DNA from: a virus
Length of the DNA: 64,000 bases
Strand: one strand, 5' to 3'
Virus record (IMG/VR): IMGVR_UViG_3300023082_000010
Coordinates: 28,421-92,420 of that record
Positions 34,282 to 41,785 of the stretch are shown here, in pieces (position 1 is the stretch's first letter; the number at the start of each line of letters is the position of its first letter). Below the pieces are notes generated by a model, which saw nothing but the letters and a program-made list of their open reading frames with translations, did no database searches and was not told where the DNA came from. Made by a program: the position numbers and the translations under genes.

Positions 34282-34620
34282 TTATGCCACCACAGAATTA
34301 GTAAGGAAAGTAATATCTTGGATGATATTGACAGAGATTGTAGAGGTGCTAATGACAACACCAAGAGGGCTTGTCAGTTGAATGTCAATTGAGGCATCCC
34401 CTACAGGCCATGCCGTTGTATCAAGGTGAGAGATACGAACAGTGCGTGTAGTAGCGGGATCAAGCCATTCAGGGGAAAGGTCAGCAATAAACGTCAAGTA
34501 GCGGGATGTACGGATTTGGGAGGATAGAGTCCATGATGCAAAGTATCCGTCACCAAATGTGGCGGGGAGGTTGATTAGCTCCGAGAGTGAATCCCCTCTT
34601 TTTATTGAGATTGAAGCCAA
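34282..34620 (-). CDS. small fibre-block structural protein
   Basis: 112 aa, TTG start with AAGGGG 8 nt upstream. Beta-rich (SIKRGDSLSELINLPATFGDGYFASWTLSSQIRTS), resembling BppU/upper-baseplate-like N-terminal domains; ends one base before the ATG of the SGNH fibre. Possibly an adaptor for it. Confidence 0.55.
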   Translation of the reverse strand: MASISIKRGDSLSELINLPATFGDGYFASWTLSSQIRTSRYLTFIADLSPEWLDPATTRTVRISHLDTTAWPVGDASIDIQLTSPLGVVISTSTISVNIIQDITFLTNSVVA

Positions 34621-34884
34621 TTGAAATTCCCCTTATTATAATAGTTGTGCCAGCGTCCACAATCTTAACCTGACCTGACAACTCTCCCTCTGCAAGATTC
34701 AAAGGGTTTCTCCGCAATCAACCGTCTTTCCGGTTTGTCATTTATTTTAGCTAACCGCCAGATTAGCTTATGAAGGTCTAGGCAAGATCTTCAATACCAA
34801 GCATCACTACTTGATTCTTTATAGGTCATTATAGACCAATTATAGAGTGATTATAGACTAAGAACTCAGATATGAATAATAAGA
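34621..34884. other. 264-bp intergenic region between terS and the fibre block
   Basis: No protein gene seen. It holds four phased TTATAG repeats (34819-34856), a hairpin AGCTAA/TTAGCT near 34750-34770 and a smaller AACCG/CGGTT hairpin near 34724-34738. Confidence 0.6.
34819..34857. repeat. four helically phased TTATAG repeats next to terS
   Basis: TTATAG begins at 34819, 34829, 34840 and 34851; the last three extend to ATTATAGA at exactly 11-bp spacing. GGTC-ATTATA-GACC (34824-34837) is palindromic around one of them. They lie 28 nt past the terS stop. Confidence 0.85.
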
Positions 34885-35289
34885 TTACTCGTCTTCGTCA
34901 GGGTCTACATACACCAACGAAAGTCGGGGTTTGAGTTCAGATTTGATTTCTTCAGGAGTCTGTTCTTCAGGATCACGCTTACCTTCAAGACGTGCCTTGA
35001 AGTTAGAGATTTCATCGGCATTTGCGGCTTTTTCTACCGATACAAGTGATTGAATCACCCACTTGGCGCTCGCTACGCTGTCAGCGTTTACAGTCTCACT
35101 TTTCAGGCTCTTATCAATCAACTCCAATGCAATGTCTTCTCGCTGGCGTAGCTTATCCGCAAGATCACGCAATTTAGATTGTTTAATACGAACTTTCGAA
35201 TTACCTTTGGTATTTCTATTACTTTTTTCACCATCAAAACGGGTTGCCTTTTGGGCAGCCGTTTGTTTATCTTTTGTTGGACCAGCCAT
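34885..35289 (-). CDS. terS: small terminase subunit
   Basis: 134 aa from MAGPTKDKQTAAQKATRFDG; AAGG is 8 nt before this ATG, better than the upstream start at 35328. A basic N-terminus is followed by a helical oligomerisation core (LRDLADKLRQREDIALELIDKSL..) and an acidic tail (DPDEDE). This is the usual TerS plan. It is separated from terL by about 7 kb, with four fibre-block genes, the SAP-like gene and a homing endonuclease gene between them. Confidence 0.75.
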   Translation of the reverse strand: MAGPTKDKQTAAQKATRFDGEKSNRNTKGNSKVRIKQSKLRDLADKLRQREDIALELIDKSLKSETVNADSVASAKWVIQSLVSVEKAANADEISNFKARLEGKRDPEEQTPEEIKSELKPRLSLVYVDPDEDE

Positions 35290-35382
35290 TATTAAATACC
35301 TTTGTGTTATACACTTGTTTAAAGCCATTCGGTTACAGAATAGATACTGTGGTGACTAAGTGATGGAATGGACTTAAAGAAA

Positions 35383-35556
35383 TGTCTTCCAGAGCGGGAG
35401 AGGGCACTTTGGAAGACACAATACCAATAATAGGAGGAGAGAAACCACTATTGGCGAGGAGCACATACCATATGTTATCGGAGGATTATAATTGTGGTAT
35501 GTGTAGGGAATTAGCCGGGGAGGTAGGATAATACATTTTCAGTCCTAGCCTCCCCG
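35383..35556. other. cluster of four long hairpins
   Basis: Perfect stems: TGTCTTCC/GGAAGACA (35383-35390, 35411-35418); CCAATA/TATTGG (about 35424-35454); CACATACCA/TGGTATGTG (35462-35470, 35495-35503); CGGGGAGG + TAGGA / TCCTA + CCTCCCCG (35516-35528, 35543-35556). On the plus strand GGGA or GGAGGA falls in the first three loops; on the minus strand, the tRNA's strand, these read CCTCC. Function unknown. Confidence 0.75.
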
Positions 35557-35802
35557 TAGCTTATCTGAAGTTCACTTTAAGGTGGCAGTTAGTGGAGTTC
35601 GATATCCACATCTCTCAAGCCCATCTGACTGTAACTTGAGTGTCTTCGTTAGACGACCTTCGCCATAAATAAATGCAGCGTGAAACTCATAAAGTCTTGG
35701 GAACGATATGAATCTCCTTGAAAGGCATCCTGTGCCAACTCCGCTTCAGCCCCAACAGCTTAAGCTCATTATTTTGACAAGTGCTACAAATCTTTTAAAA
35801 CT

Positions 35803-35879
35803 TGGTGGGTCCATCCAGACTTGAACTGGAAATCAACGAATTATGAGTTCGCTGCATTAACCAATTATGCTACAGACCC
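35803..35879 (-). tRNA. tRNA with CAT anticodon (Met or Ile2)
   Basis: Full cloverleaf with encoded CCA: acceptor GGGTCTG/TGGACCC, D-arm GCAT...ATGC, anticodon stem GCGAA/TTCGT with loop CTCATAA (anticodon at 35845-35843), T-arm TCCAG-TTCAAGT-CTGGA. It could be elongator tRNA-Met or tRNA-Ile with modified C34; sequence alone does not decide. Confidence 0.93.
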
Positions 35880-35889
35880 TGAATTAGTT

Positions 35890-35905
35890 CCTAGCGTCTG
35901 CTAGG
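35890..35905. repeat. small perfect hairpin upstream of the tRNA
   Basis: CCTAGC-GTCT-GCTAGG, 11 nt before the tRNA 5' end. May be a processing signal for the tRNA transcript. Confidence 0.5.
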
Positions 35906-36243
35906 CTACGATGCAGTTACGTTTGAGTGGTATTTTCTCAAATAGAAAGGACGCACACACATCTTGTCTTGCACCATCACAAATCATATCAAAGATTTTA
36001 GTAGGAGAGAGCTTTGACTGTTTCTTGTAAAGACGACTTTATCAGAACTCGACTGCTCTACTTGATAATGGAGAACCAGACATTATCTTTCAGGCTGAAC
36101 ATCCTCGCGGGTAGTTCGCATTCTGACTTTTTAAACCTCTTGTTCTCACACTACACCGACAAACATATGGAAATCGATGGTGTTGCTCCATACAGCCAAG
36201 AGGAATTCTTTTCAGCCCAAAAGCCAAGGGCTTTGCGTCTCCT

Positions 36244-36271
36244 ATTATACGGCATTTCTATCAGTTGTCAA
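36244..36271 (-). promoter_or_regulatory. near-consensus sigma70 promoter for the tRNA/RNA region
   Basis: Leftward TTGACA (36271-36266), 16-nt spacer, TATAAT (36249-36244). Both hexamers are perfect. Confidence 0.85.
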
Positions 36272-36303
36272 TACCTAATAGCGATATTGTATACATTTAT
36301 TTT

Positions 36304-36477
36304 CTATTCATCACGATCAGCATAGTTTTTCTTAAATTTAGTTCCATAATAACTACACCCTTCATGTTGGTACTCCCATCGGAACTTACCTTCAATTACT
36401 TCATCTTCAAAAACATCTTCACAATTACAGTCTTGGTATTCATTGCCACAGGATTGGCAATAATGCAATTCGCCCAT
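36304..36477 (-). CDS. small acidic zinc-ribbon-like protein
   Basis: 57 aa starting MGELHYCQSCGNEYQDCNCED. C-x2-C and C-x-C suggest a zinc site. AAGGAG lies 8 nt before the ATG. Promoter at 36511-36539. Confidence 0.7.
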   Translation of the reverse strand: MGELHYCQSCGNEYQDCNCEDVFEDEVIEGKFRWEYQHEGCSYYGTKFKKNYADRDE

Positions 36478-36510
36478 TCTGTGGACTCCTTTAATTAATC
36501 TTGTTTATGG

Positions 36511-36539
36511 ATTATCCATTCTTGATAGCTATTTGTCAA
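36511..36539 (-). promoter_or_regulatory. sigma70-type promoter for the zinc-ribbon gene
   Basis: Leftward TTGACA (36539-36534), 17-nt spacer, GATAAT (36516-36511). Confidence 0.75.
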
Positions 36540-36551
36540 CAACTAATTTAA

Positions 36552-36818
36552 CTAATTATCAAATCCCCAATAACTTTCCCAATCATCTTCAGCAAAGCAT
36601 AAGTAAAACCATTGATCCAGATAGCCAGCATACTTACCCTTATAGAACATTACAGGCACATAGCCAAACGTAAGATCATCAATTTTAATCTTATTAACAT
36701 CCCAACCAGCATTCTTACAAACCCAGTTAATCTCTTTTGTATACTGCCTGTTGTCGGCCCATTCTGTAGTGGTATCAGTAATGGGAAGATTTTCTTCATG
36801 GAATTTGTATTTCACCAC
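36552..36818 (-). CDS. hypothetical protein, Trp/Tyr-rich
   Basis: 88 aa, GTG start (two GTG codons in a row). Contains an aromatic C-terminal half (LDQWFYLCFAEDDWESYWGFDN). Overlaps the next gene upstream by 7 nt. No family recognised. Confidence 0.6.
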   Translation of the reverse strand: MVKYKFHEENLPITDTTTEWADNRQYTKEINWVCKNAGWDVNKIKIDDLTFGYVPVMFYKGKYAGYLDQWFYLCFAEDDWESYWGFDN

Positions 36819-37048
36819 TTTTCCTCACAATATCCTTTTGGGTTAGTTTTACACCAAGCATTGTATTTAAGAGACATACTTTCATGATCAAAATTAGGTA
36901 GCTCTACAAAAGCTAAGGTCTGGGTACTAAAAGTCCAAAGATTGCATCCTGTACATTCAATATGCCACGATAGGATATCCAAATCCCTTGTAGATGAAAA
37001 TTCAACATCTTCACATAAACATCTGGGACAACGGCTTAATTTAATCAT
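36812..37048 (-). CDS. Lar-like zinc ribbon protein
   Basis: 78 aa. CPRCLCEDVEF near the start, then H-x-E-C-T-G-C and a C-terminal YNAWCKTNPKG. This is the layout of Lar/restriction-alleviation-like small zinc proteins. In phages such proteins may counter type I restriction; here that is inference. Confidence 0.6.
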   Translation of the reverse strand: MIKLSRCPRCLCEDVEFSSTRDLDILSWHIECTGCNLWTFSTQTLAFVELPNFDHESMSLKYNAWCKTNPKGYCEEKW

Positions 37049-37105
37049 ACACTCGAATTCTCCTAAATTACTTTTATTTATTGATTAACACCATTTGATA
37101 TGTAT

Positions 37106-37336
37106 TTACCAAGACTTATTTAAAATAATATCTTTATTCTCATTAAGATATCGGATGTAGTCAAGAACTCCTGTCTTACGTTCTTTATCTTTCAGGGGAA
37201 TACCAACCATGCAGCTTCCCTTCTCAAAGTAAATATAATTGCTTATGAAATCATTAAAATCAGGCACAAAACCTTCATAAAATAGCTGCTCAGCTTCCTT
37301 GAAACCATACCACCATGTGTTTGTATCGGTTTTCAT
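37106..37336 (-). CDS. hypothetical protein
   Basis: 76 aa (MKTDTNTWWYGFKEAEQLFYEG). Acidic/aromatic, ends DIILNKSW. 4-nt overlap with the upstream gene. No recognised domain. Confidence 0.6.
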   Translation of the reverse strand: MKTDTNTWWYGFKEAEQLFYEGFVPDFNDFISNYIYFEKGSCMVGIPLKDKERKTGVLDYIRYLNENKDIILNKSW

Positions 37337-37530
37337 TTATAAATCTCCGGGATACAAAAATTAACAAAATCAGTATTACTCAACCCTGTGAATCTCCATT
37401 CTTCTAAAGTATCATCAGAAATAGTAATTTTCTCTCCGTCTAGATACCACTCAATATCTTTGATGTCCAGACTATTGATCTGATTACGTTTTGATTGTGC
37501 ATCTAGGATGTCTTCAATATTAAGTTTCAT
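37333..37530 (-). CDS. hypothetical acidic protein
   Basis: 65 aa from MKLNIEDILDAQSKRNQ; GGAG is 6 nt before this ATG, which overlaps the preceding stop (ATGA). No recognised domain. Confidence 0.6.
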   Translation of the reverse strand: MKLNIEDILDAQSKRNQINSLDIKDIEWYLDGEKITISDDTLEEWRFTGLSNTDFVNFCIPEIYK

Positions 37531-37808
37531 TTTAAACTCCACTCTAAAGCTTTAAGTAGTACATCACCGTGACATGCTTGTGGTTTACAGAAACAACCTA
37601 AAACAGCGCCATTCAGTTCATGTAAAGATTCTTTAGTAACTTCCCCAGATTTGATTTGTTCCCAAAGATGGAGTCTATACTTCTCAATAACTTCTTCTCG
37701 AGTGCCATCTTTACCAATGCTGAAAGGGTTGCCCCATTTAGAACCACGACCAATATAGATGTCATAGTCCTCTTTGTATTTGTTAACTACTCTTGTATTA
37801 GGATTCAC
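37527..37808 (-). CDS. DUF4326 protein
   Basis: 93 aa, GTG start. IYIGRGSKWGNPFSIG and GAVLGCFCKPQACHGDVL are the two conserved DUF4326 motifs (Cys/His may bind metal). Function unknown; common in phages. GTG overlaps the preceding stop (GTGA). Confidence 0.88.
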   Translation of the reverse strand: MNPNTRVVNKYKEDYDIYIGRGSKWGNPFSIGKDGTREEVIEKYRLHLWEQIKSGEVTKESLHELNGAVLGCFCKPQACHGDVLLKALEWSLK

Positions 37809-39163
37809 TTCTTATCCACCTTGCAAAATGTGGTATCTCCTAATACTGTTTTCCATGCTGTGAACATGGCCTCTCTCAAATCATCTTCTGCTGATTCCTT
37901 AACCAGCACACTATCATGATAAGACAATACGGCATGACCTTTCTCACCCATTGCACCAACAATGTTCATCATAATCTTACTGTCAATATTTTGAAGCATG
38001 ATACCACCATCGTTAAAGAACATGTCGCGAATAAAGTCATTATGACTCCTTACAGCTTCTAGCACCTTACCATAATCTGTCTTACCAACTAGGGCATAAA
38101 ATTCTTGATCTTCAACCTCCTTCTCTCGATCAAGCTTCACCTTGTTACCAAGTGTCCAAGCTGCACTATTCATATCATCAGAGTTCATACCAATGAGAAT
38201 TCCAAGCTTTGCTAGTGAACGCCTTGGGTTATGCTTTTTACCTGTCAAGTTTTCCCATTGTTCTTTTAGCTTCTCATCCACTTTAACAAATGATAAGTCA
38301 GCATCATAAGGGGAGAACTCACTCCCCATTACATCATAAATACTAAAGCCATCATTGTTATACATCTGTTGGTAGCAGATACTTGGGTGAATAGCTGAGT
38401 AGTCTAGCTCCACTACAGCTTCACCATCAATTCGCAAGGACGAAGCCCTGATGTGTTGTGGAAGAAGCTGAACTCCACCACCAAGCGTGTAAAGTCTGCC
38501 GCCTTTATCCAAATCACCACTGAAGATACGACGATATGCAACATCTGCAATTGGCTTGCCATCAAATGTGATATCTGCACCTTCCAAACTGTTATTCATG
38601 TTCCTCACCTCAGATTTGATATCTTTAAAGCCCTTGTGACCACGGGTGGACATTAATTGTTTTGTCTCACGATTGCGTATAATAGCAAGATCACTTTCTT
38701 CAAGATCCCGCCATAGATTGTAAGACACATCCACCCCTTCCCACATATCTAGTGTTCGCTTACGAAAGATTAGGCATGAGGGGACAACAACATCAGGTTT
38801 TGGTTTACCTTTGATTGTCTTCCAAGATTTAACATACCCTTTGTAAAGATCAATATAACCTTTCTGCTCAAGGAAATCAACTAATGATTTAACCTTCCTG
38901 TATCCAATACCCTGAACAGAGGCAGTATAGCTATTCTTATCCAAGCTAAATACAAATCCATTAGCTTTATGTTTGATAGCACGAGCACTATTGCTGATCC
39001 ACCACCTGACTGCTTCTTCCCATCTTTCTTCTGTATGGTCTAGTACCTGATCTACTATCTTCTTATAGTATTTAGATTCATGATAATAAATATAACTTCG
39101 TACACATCTTAGATTAATAGAATACACTTCTGATTCTTTCATCTTACTTAATTCATAAATCAA
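37805..39163 (-). CDS. compact family-A polymerase-like protein
   Basis: 452 aa, TTG start with GGAGGAG 5 nt upstream. Motif A-like VVELDYSAIHPSI (Asp254), motif B-like RRSLAKLGILIGMN (residues 314-327, Arg/Lys/Gly pattern as in PolA R-x4-K-x6-Y-G) and motif C-like SYHDSVLV (His416-Asp417). No exonuclease motifs are seen. The N-terminal 220 residues are helical and basic, with a winged-helix-like part (VKSLVDFLEQKGYI). A known but poorly studied phage/prophage family has the same core. Whether it makes DNA, RNA or neither is unknown. Confidence 0.6.
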   Translation of the reverse strand: MIYELSKMKESEVYSINLRCVRSYIYYHESKYYKKIVDQVLDHTEERWEEAVRWWISNSARAIKHKANGFVFSLDKNSYTASVQGIGYRKVKSLVDFLEQKGYIDLYKGYVKSWKTIKGKPKPDVVVPSCLIFRKRTLDMWEGVDVSYNLWRDLEESDLAIIRNRETKQLMSTRGHKGFKDIKSEVRNMNNSLEGADITFDGKPIADVAYRRIFSGDLDKGGRLYTLGGGVQLLPQHIRASSLRIDGEAVVELDYSAIHPSICYQQMYNNDGFSIYDVMGSEFSPYDADLSFVKVDEKLKEQWENLTGKKHNPRRSLAKLGILIGMNSDDMNSAAWTLGNKVKLDREKEVEDQEFYALVGKTDYGKVLEAVRSHNDFIRDMFFNDGGIMLQNIDSKIMMNIVGAMGEKGHAVLSYHDSVLVKESAEDDLREAMFTAWKTVLGDTTFCKVDKK

Positions 39164-39242
39164 TTACTCTCCTCCTTCTTGGTGTATGTGTGTGTAGTAG
39201 TAATAGAATGATAGATAAGTACTAGATACATGTATTCCAGTA

Positions 39243-39280
39243 CACAAACTAAGCTACAGGCCACGGTTTATATAGGTTTG
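39243..39280 (-). repeat. hairpin of the recurrent family (copy 3)
   Basis: Read leftward, CCGTGGCCTGTAG (39266-39254) equals 384-396. It is bracketed by an ACAAAC/GTTTGT inverted repeat (39244-39281). Confidence 0.5.
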
Positions 39281-39343
39281 TACCCCTTGCTACTCGGTAC
39301 TTTCTCTAAAGTAGACATTACTACCCTCCCAAAGATAAGACAC

Positions 39344-39371
39344 AGAATACCACGCTTTCTCCCCACGTCAA
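39344..39371 (-). promoter_or_regulatory. leftward promoter for the polymerase-like gene
   Basis: TTGACG (39371-39366), 16-nt spacer, TATTCT (39349-39344). Confidence 0.65.
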
Positions 39372-39427
39372 CCCCTTTCTTCACAAATCATCTCCCCTAC
39401 CTTCCTAAAAATATTCTCAAATCCCCC

Positions 39428-39456
39428 TTGCACATTCCACATGCATACCTTACAAT
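39428..39456 (+). promoter_or_regulatory. rightward promoter for the early operon
   Basis: TTGCAC (39428-39433), 17-nt spacer, TACAAT (39451-39456), 45 nt before the first gene. Confidence 0.65.
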
Positions 39457-39501
39457 GACTAGACACAAACAGATATGCACATATGTGTGCGGGAGAGAAT
39501 G

Positions 39502-39906
39502 ATGATTAAAGGACAAAGGAATCAGCTAGCTAACGTTGGAAATCAATTCCAGACTAAAGTGAAAAAGGTGTTATGTGTCTGCTCTGCTGGGATGCTCAGA
39601 AGTCCAACTCTGGCAAACGTACTTCATAAAGAGTATGGGTTCAATACTAGGGCTGTTGGTGCAGACAAAGAATTTGCACTGATCCTCATTTCACAAGCAT
39701 TGATCTGGTGGGCGGATGAAATTGTATTTGTAAATGGCTCAGCTTACTACAGTCTTGATCAAGAAGAGAAGGACGAAATTGATGATGTTGGTGTTGTCAC
39801 AACTCTTTTAGATATTCAGGATGATTTTGACTGGAATGAAAATGGTTTGAAAAGTCTTCTACTTCATGAGTACAATCGTGTCTGGAATATTAAGGAGGAA
39901 GAATGA
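39502..39906 (+). CDS. low-molecular-weight tyrosine-phosphatase-like protein
   Basis: 134 aa starting MIKGQRNQLAN (GGAG 6 nt before this second of two ATGs). VLCVCSAGMLRSPTLANVL holds the P-loop C27-x5-R33-S/T; a distal Asp (IQDDFDW) could be the acid. The fold is typical of LMW-PTP relatives in phages and archaea. First gene of the rightward operon, so probably acts early on a host phosphoprotein or phospho-substrate; the target is unknown. Confidence 0.75.
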   Translation: MIKGQRNQLANVGNQFQTKVKKVLCVCSAGMLRSPTLANVLHKEYGFNTRAVGADKEFALILISQALIWWADEIVFVNGSAYYSLDQEEKDEIDDVGVVTTLLDIQDDFDWNENGLKSLLLHEYNRVWNIKEEE

Positions 39907-40109
39907 TGGCTAAATTTATTCCTGTCGTAGAAGGCTACCTTGCTGGCCGTAATTCATCCAGTCTTGAGCTACCAGAATGTCATCTTGACAAGCCAGCAGC
40001 TTTCAAACATGGTTGGTTAAATGGACGAGATGATAGAATCAAATGTCCACGAGACAAGGCTAGCGTATTGCGGGCAAGATATGAATTGATTGAGAGGAAC
40101 ACTAAATGA
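39906..40109 (+). CDS. ribosome-modulation-factor-like small protein
   Basis: 67 aa. GYLAGRNSSS...CHLDKPAAFKHGWLNGRDDR resembles RMF (G-x-x-A-G-x...C-x...W-L-x-G-W/R). GGAGG is 7 nt before this ATG. Similarity is short, so this may instead be an unrelated small basic protein. Confidence 0.5.
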   Translation: MAKFIPVVEGYLAGRNSSSLELPECHLDKPAAFKHGWLNGRDDRIKCPRDKASVLRARYELIERNTK

Positions 40110-40291
40110 AAGACCTATTCCTTGCATCAAGCAGCGTCACCAGAAACAGTAAGAACGAAGAAATTCTTAAACAAGAATGCCTATTAGCTTCCAAAGAAGG
40201 AAGATCATTTGAGATTCATGAAACCTATGACTCTACATTAGGTGCTTGGGTAAGTAATTACAAGATTTGGTATTTTGAGGTGAAGAAATGA
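40106..40291 (+). CDS. hypothetical protein
   Basis: 61 aa, 4-nt overlaps on both sides. The C-terminal half has aromatic strands (WVSNYKIWYFEVKK). No family recognised. Confidence 0.6.
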   Translation: MKDLFLASSSVTRNSKNEEILKQECLLASKEGRSFEIHETYDSTLGAWVSNYKIWYFEVKK

Positions 40292-40512
40292 AACAATTCT
40301 GGATCACATCCCGAACAATCCTAATCGTACTGAGCATACCTCTGTTACTGACAGGGTTGTCTGCTTGGGCTGTACCAATCTTGTGGGTGCAAGGATCTTC
40401 AGCAGCATTTGAGTTTGCAGGGTTTCTTGTTATATTGTGCATAGTTCTTTGGGGTGGTGTATGGTGGCTGTTGAATGGTTGGTATCAGGAAAGTAAGGGG
40501 ACTAAGAAATGA
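40288..40512 (+). CDS. small membrane protein, two spans
   Basis: 74 aa with hydrophobic segments at about residues 9-31 and 42-63. Followed by another membrane protein gene; may act on the host inner membrane. Confidence 0.65.
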   Translation: MKQFWITSRTILIVLSIPLLLTGLSAWAVPILWVQGSSAAFEFAGFLVILCIVLWGGVWWLLNGWYQESKGTKK

Positions 40513-40904
40513 GAACCCTGAAAATTATGTCTGTTATTGTTCTATTCTCACTAGGTTGTTGGGTATGGAATTGGGCAGGAATACGTAATCATGAAGAAAT
40601 GCGTGATGCAGTAATGATTGACACACGATCAGATATGTCTTCGCACAAAGGAACAAAACACTTTAACACTGTAGGAATCTTTCGTGATAAGCTGACGGGT
40701 AAGGTGTTCGGAGATAGTATTAACGATTCACTGTACAGACAGTTTGAGCGTGATGGCAAACCAATTGAATGCCGTTGGCCTTACAGTATTGACAAAGTAG
40801 AACAGACATCTATTGGATTCTTTGCACTGCTGCTGGCATTCTTTCTATGGATAGGTACAGGCTGGTTGTTAGTGTACACTTGTTTTGATTGGAATGAGAA
40901 ATGA
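40509..40904 (+). CDS. membrane protein with periplasmic loop
   Basis: 131 aa. N-terminal segment (residues 4-24), a soluble region of ~75 residues, then a second span (102-125). Unknown role. Confidence 0.65.
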   Translation: MRTLKIMSVIVLFSLGCWVWNWAGIRNHEEMRDAVMIDTRSDMSSHKGTKHFNTVGIFRDKLTGKVFGDSINDSLYRQFERDGKPIECRWPYSIDKVEQTSIGFFALLLAFFLWIGTGWLLVYTCFDWNEK

Positions 40905-41065
40905 AAACCACACCCCTCATCTCCAACGGATGGTTAGCCTTTGTCCAAGCTGTCAAAGATCTGTATCCTGTCAAAGAGCTAGTCAACAAAGACTACAGCA
41001 AAATGATGGACTGGTATGTCGCTGGAAAATCTGCTGAGAATTATGTAAAGGAGAATGTGAAATGA
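40901..41065 (+). CDS. hypothetical small protein
   Basis: 54 aa (MKTTPLISNGWLAFVQAVKDLYP). ATGA overlaps on both ends. Helical, no recognised domain. Confidence 0.6.
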   Translation: MKTTPLISNGWLAFVQAVKDLYPVKELVNKDYSKMMDWYVAGKSAENYVKENVK

Positions 41066-41250
41066 CAACGGCGGAAAGTTTTAAATATAGACTACCTAAG
41101 TGTGGAAGGTGTGGTACACAGATTAAAGGCCCAACTGAATCTATATGTGACGTATGCCAAGAAAGTTTGTGGGTTACAGGGGTAGGAGTTTTTGGAGGAG
41201 GTGCTGGAGGCGGATCAGGTGACAAACCTATAGGTGAGGATAAGCAATGA
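41062..41250 (+). CDS. zinc-ribbon protein with Gly-rich tail
   Basis: 62 aa. C-G-R-C ... C-D-V-C forms a four-Cys zinc ribbon (residues 14-32). The tail is GGGAGGGSGD. Nucleic-acid or protein binding is likely. Confidence 0.65.
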   Translation: MTTAESFKYRLPKCGRCGTQIKGPTESICDVCQESLWVTGVGVFGGGAGGGSGDKPIGEDKQ

Positions 41251-41579
41251 ACGTACAACGATTTTCAAAAGAGATTATTAAGATTGGTGACACATTGGTC
41301 GCTTTATCTACAATCTATGCCATTACTCCTGTGTTTCTGTTGGGCGAGCGTGGCTATGGAGATATGTGCTACCAATTCTGTATTAGTACGTGCCTAGGAC
41401 AAGGTGGGAAGGTGAATATTTTGGGATCGACTATACCTTACTGGCAAGCAGACAGCAAAGAATTCACTTGGGGTAAGGAAGATGAGCATCCAATTTACGC
41501 AGATAAGAAAATTGAGCTGCTTGTAGTAAGAGATGAGGTGGTTGAAATTTGGGATAAATATTTGGAGGAGAATAAATGA
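41247..41579 (+). CDS. hypothetical protein
   Basis: 110 aa. Three Cys in the middle (MCYQFCISTC), C-terminal helix. Overlaps neighbours by 4 nt. No family recognised. Confidence 0.6.
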   Translation: MNVQRFSKEIIKIGDTLVALSTIYAITPVFLLGERGYGDMCYQFCISTCLGQGGKVNILGSTIPYWQADSKEFTWGKEDEHPIYADKKIELLVVRDEVVEIWDKYLEENK

Positions 41580-41785
41580 AGTGGACACAAGAACTTCCAA
41601 AGATATCCGGCTACTATTGGTTTGCTATGAAAAGTGGAGGACAGACTAGCTGTGTGTTTGTTGATCTCAGTTATGTTTTATATGGTGTAGAAATTTGTAT
41701 TGACCTCTCTAAGCGAATATACTGTGTAGAAGAAGATGGTTATTTCTTCTCATCAGGGTCTGTTCAGCCGTTGGAGTGGACATGA
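41576..41785 (+). CDS. hypothetical protein
   Basis: 69 aa, starts MKWTQELPKISGYYWFAMK; short beta-rich protein resembling DUF551-like beginnings (W...LP...G.YW). Unknown role. Confidence 0.55.
   Translation: MKWTQELPKISGYYWFAMKSGGQTSCVFVDLSYVLYGVEICIDLSKRIYCVEEDGYFFSSGSVQPLEWT

Larger units (their letters stand above)
35290..36303. other. about 1 kb region without protein genes
   Basis: It contains a tRNA (35803-35879), at least five stable hairpins and a promoter at its right end. A plus-strand frame at 36014-36325 is open but lacks a convincing gene character. Confidence 0.7.
39164..39501. other. divergent promoter region
   Basis: 338 bp between leftward and rightward operons, with one promoter each way and one copy of the CTACAGGCCACGG element (39254-39266). 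No small gene seen. Confidence 0.7.

Noticed and set aside
35383-35556. Definite CsrB-type sRNA call
   Set aside because: GGA loops are on the strand opposite the tRNA and promoter; kept only as a possibility.
36014-36325. Plus-strand frame of 103 codons in the RNA region
   Set aside because: No convincing ribosome site, runs against a strong leftward promoter and into the opposite small gene; residue pattern not gene-like.
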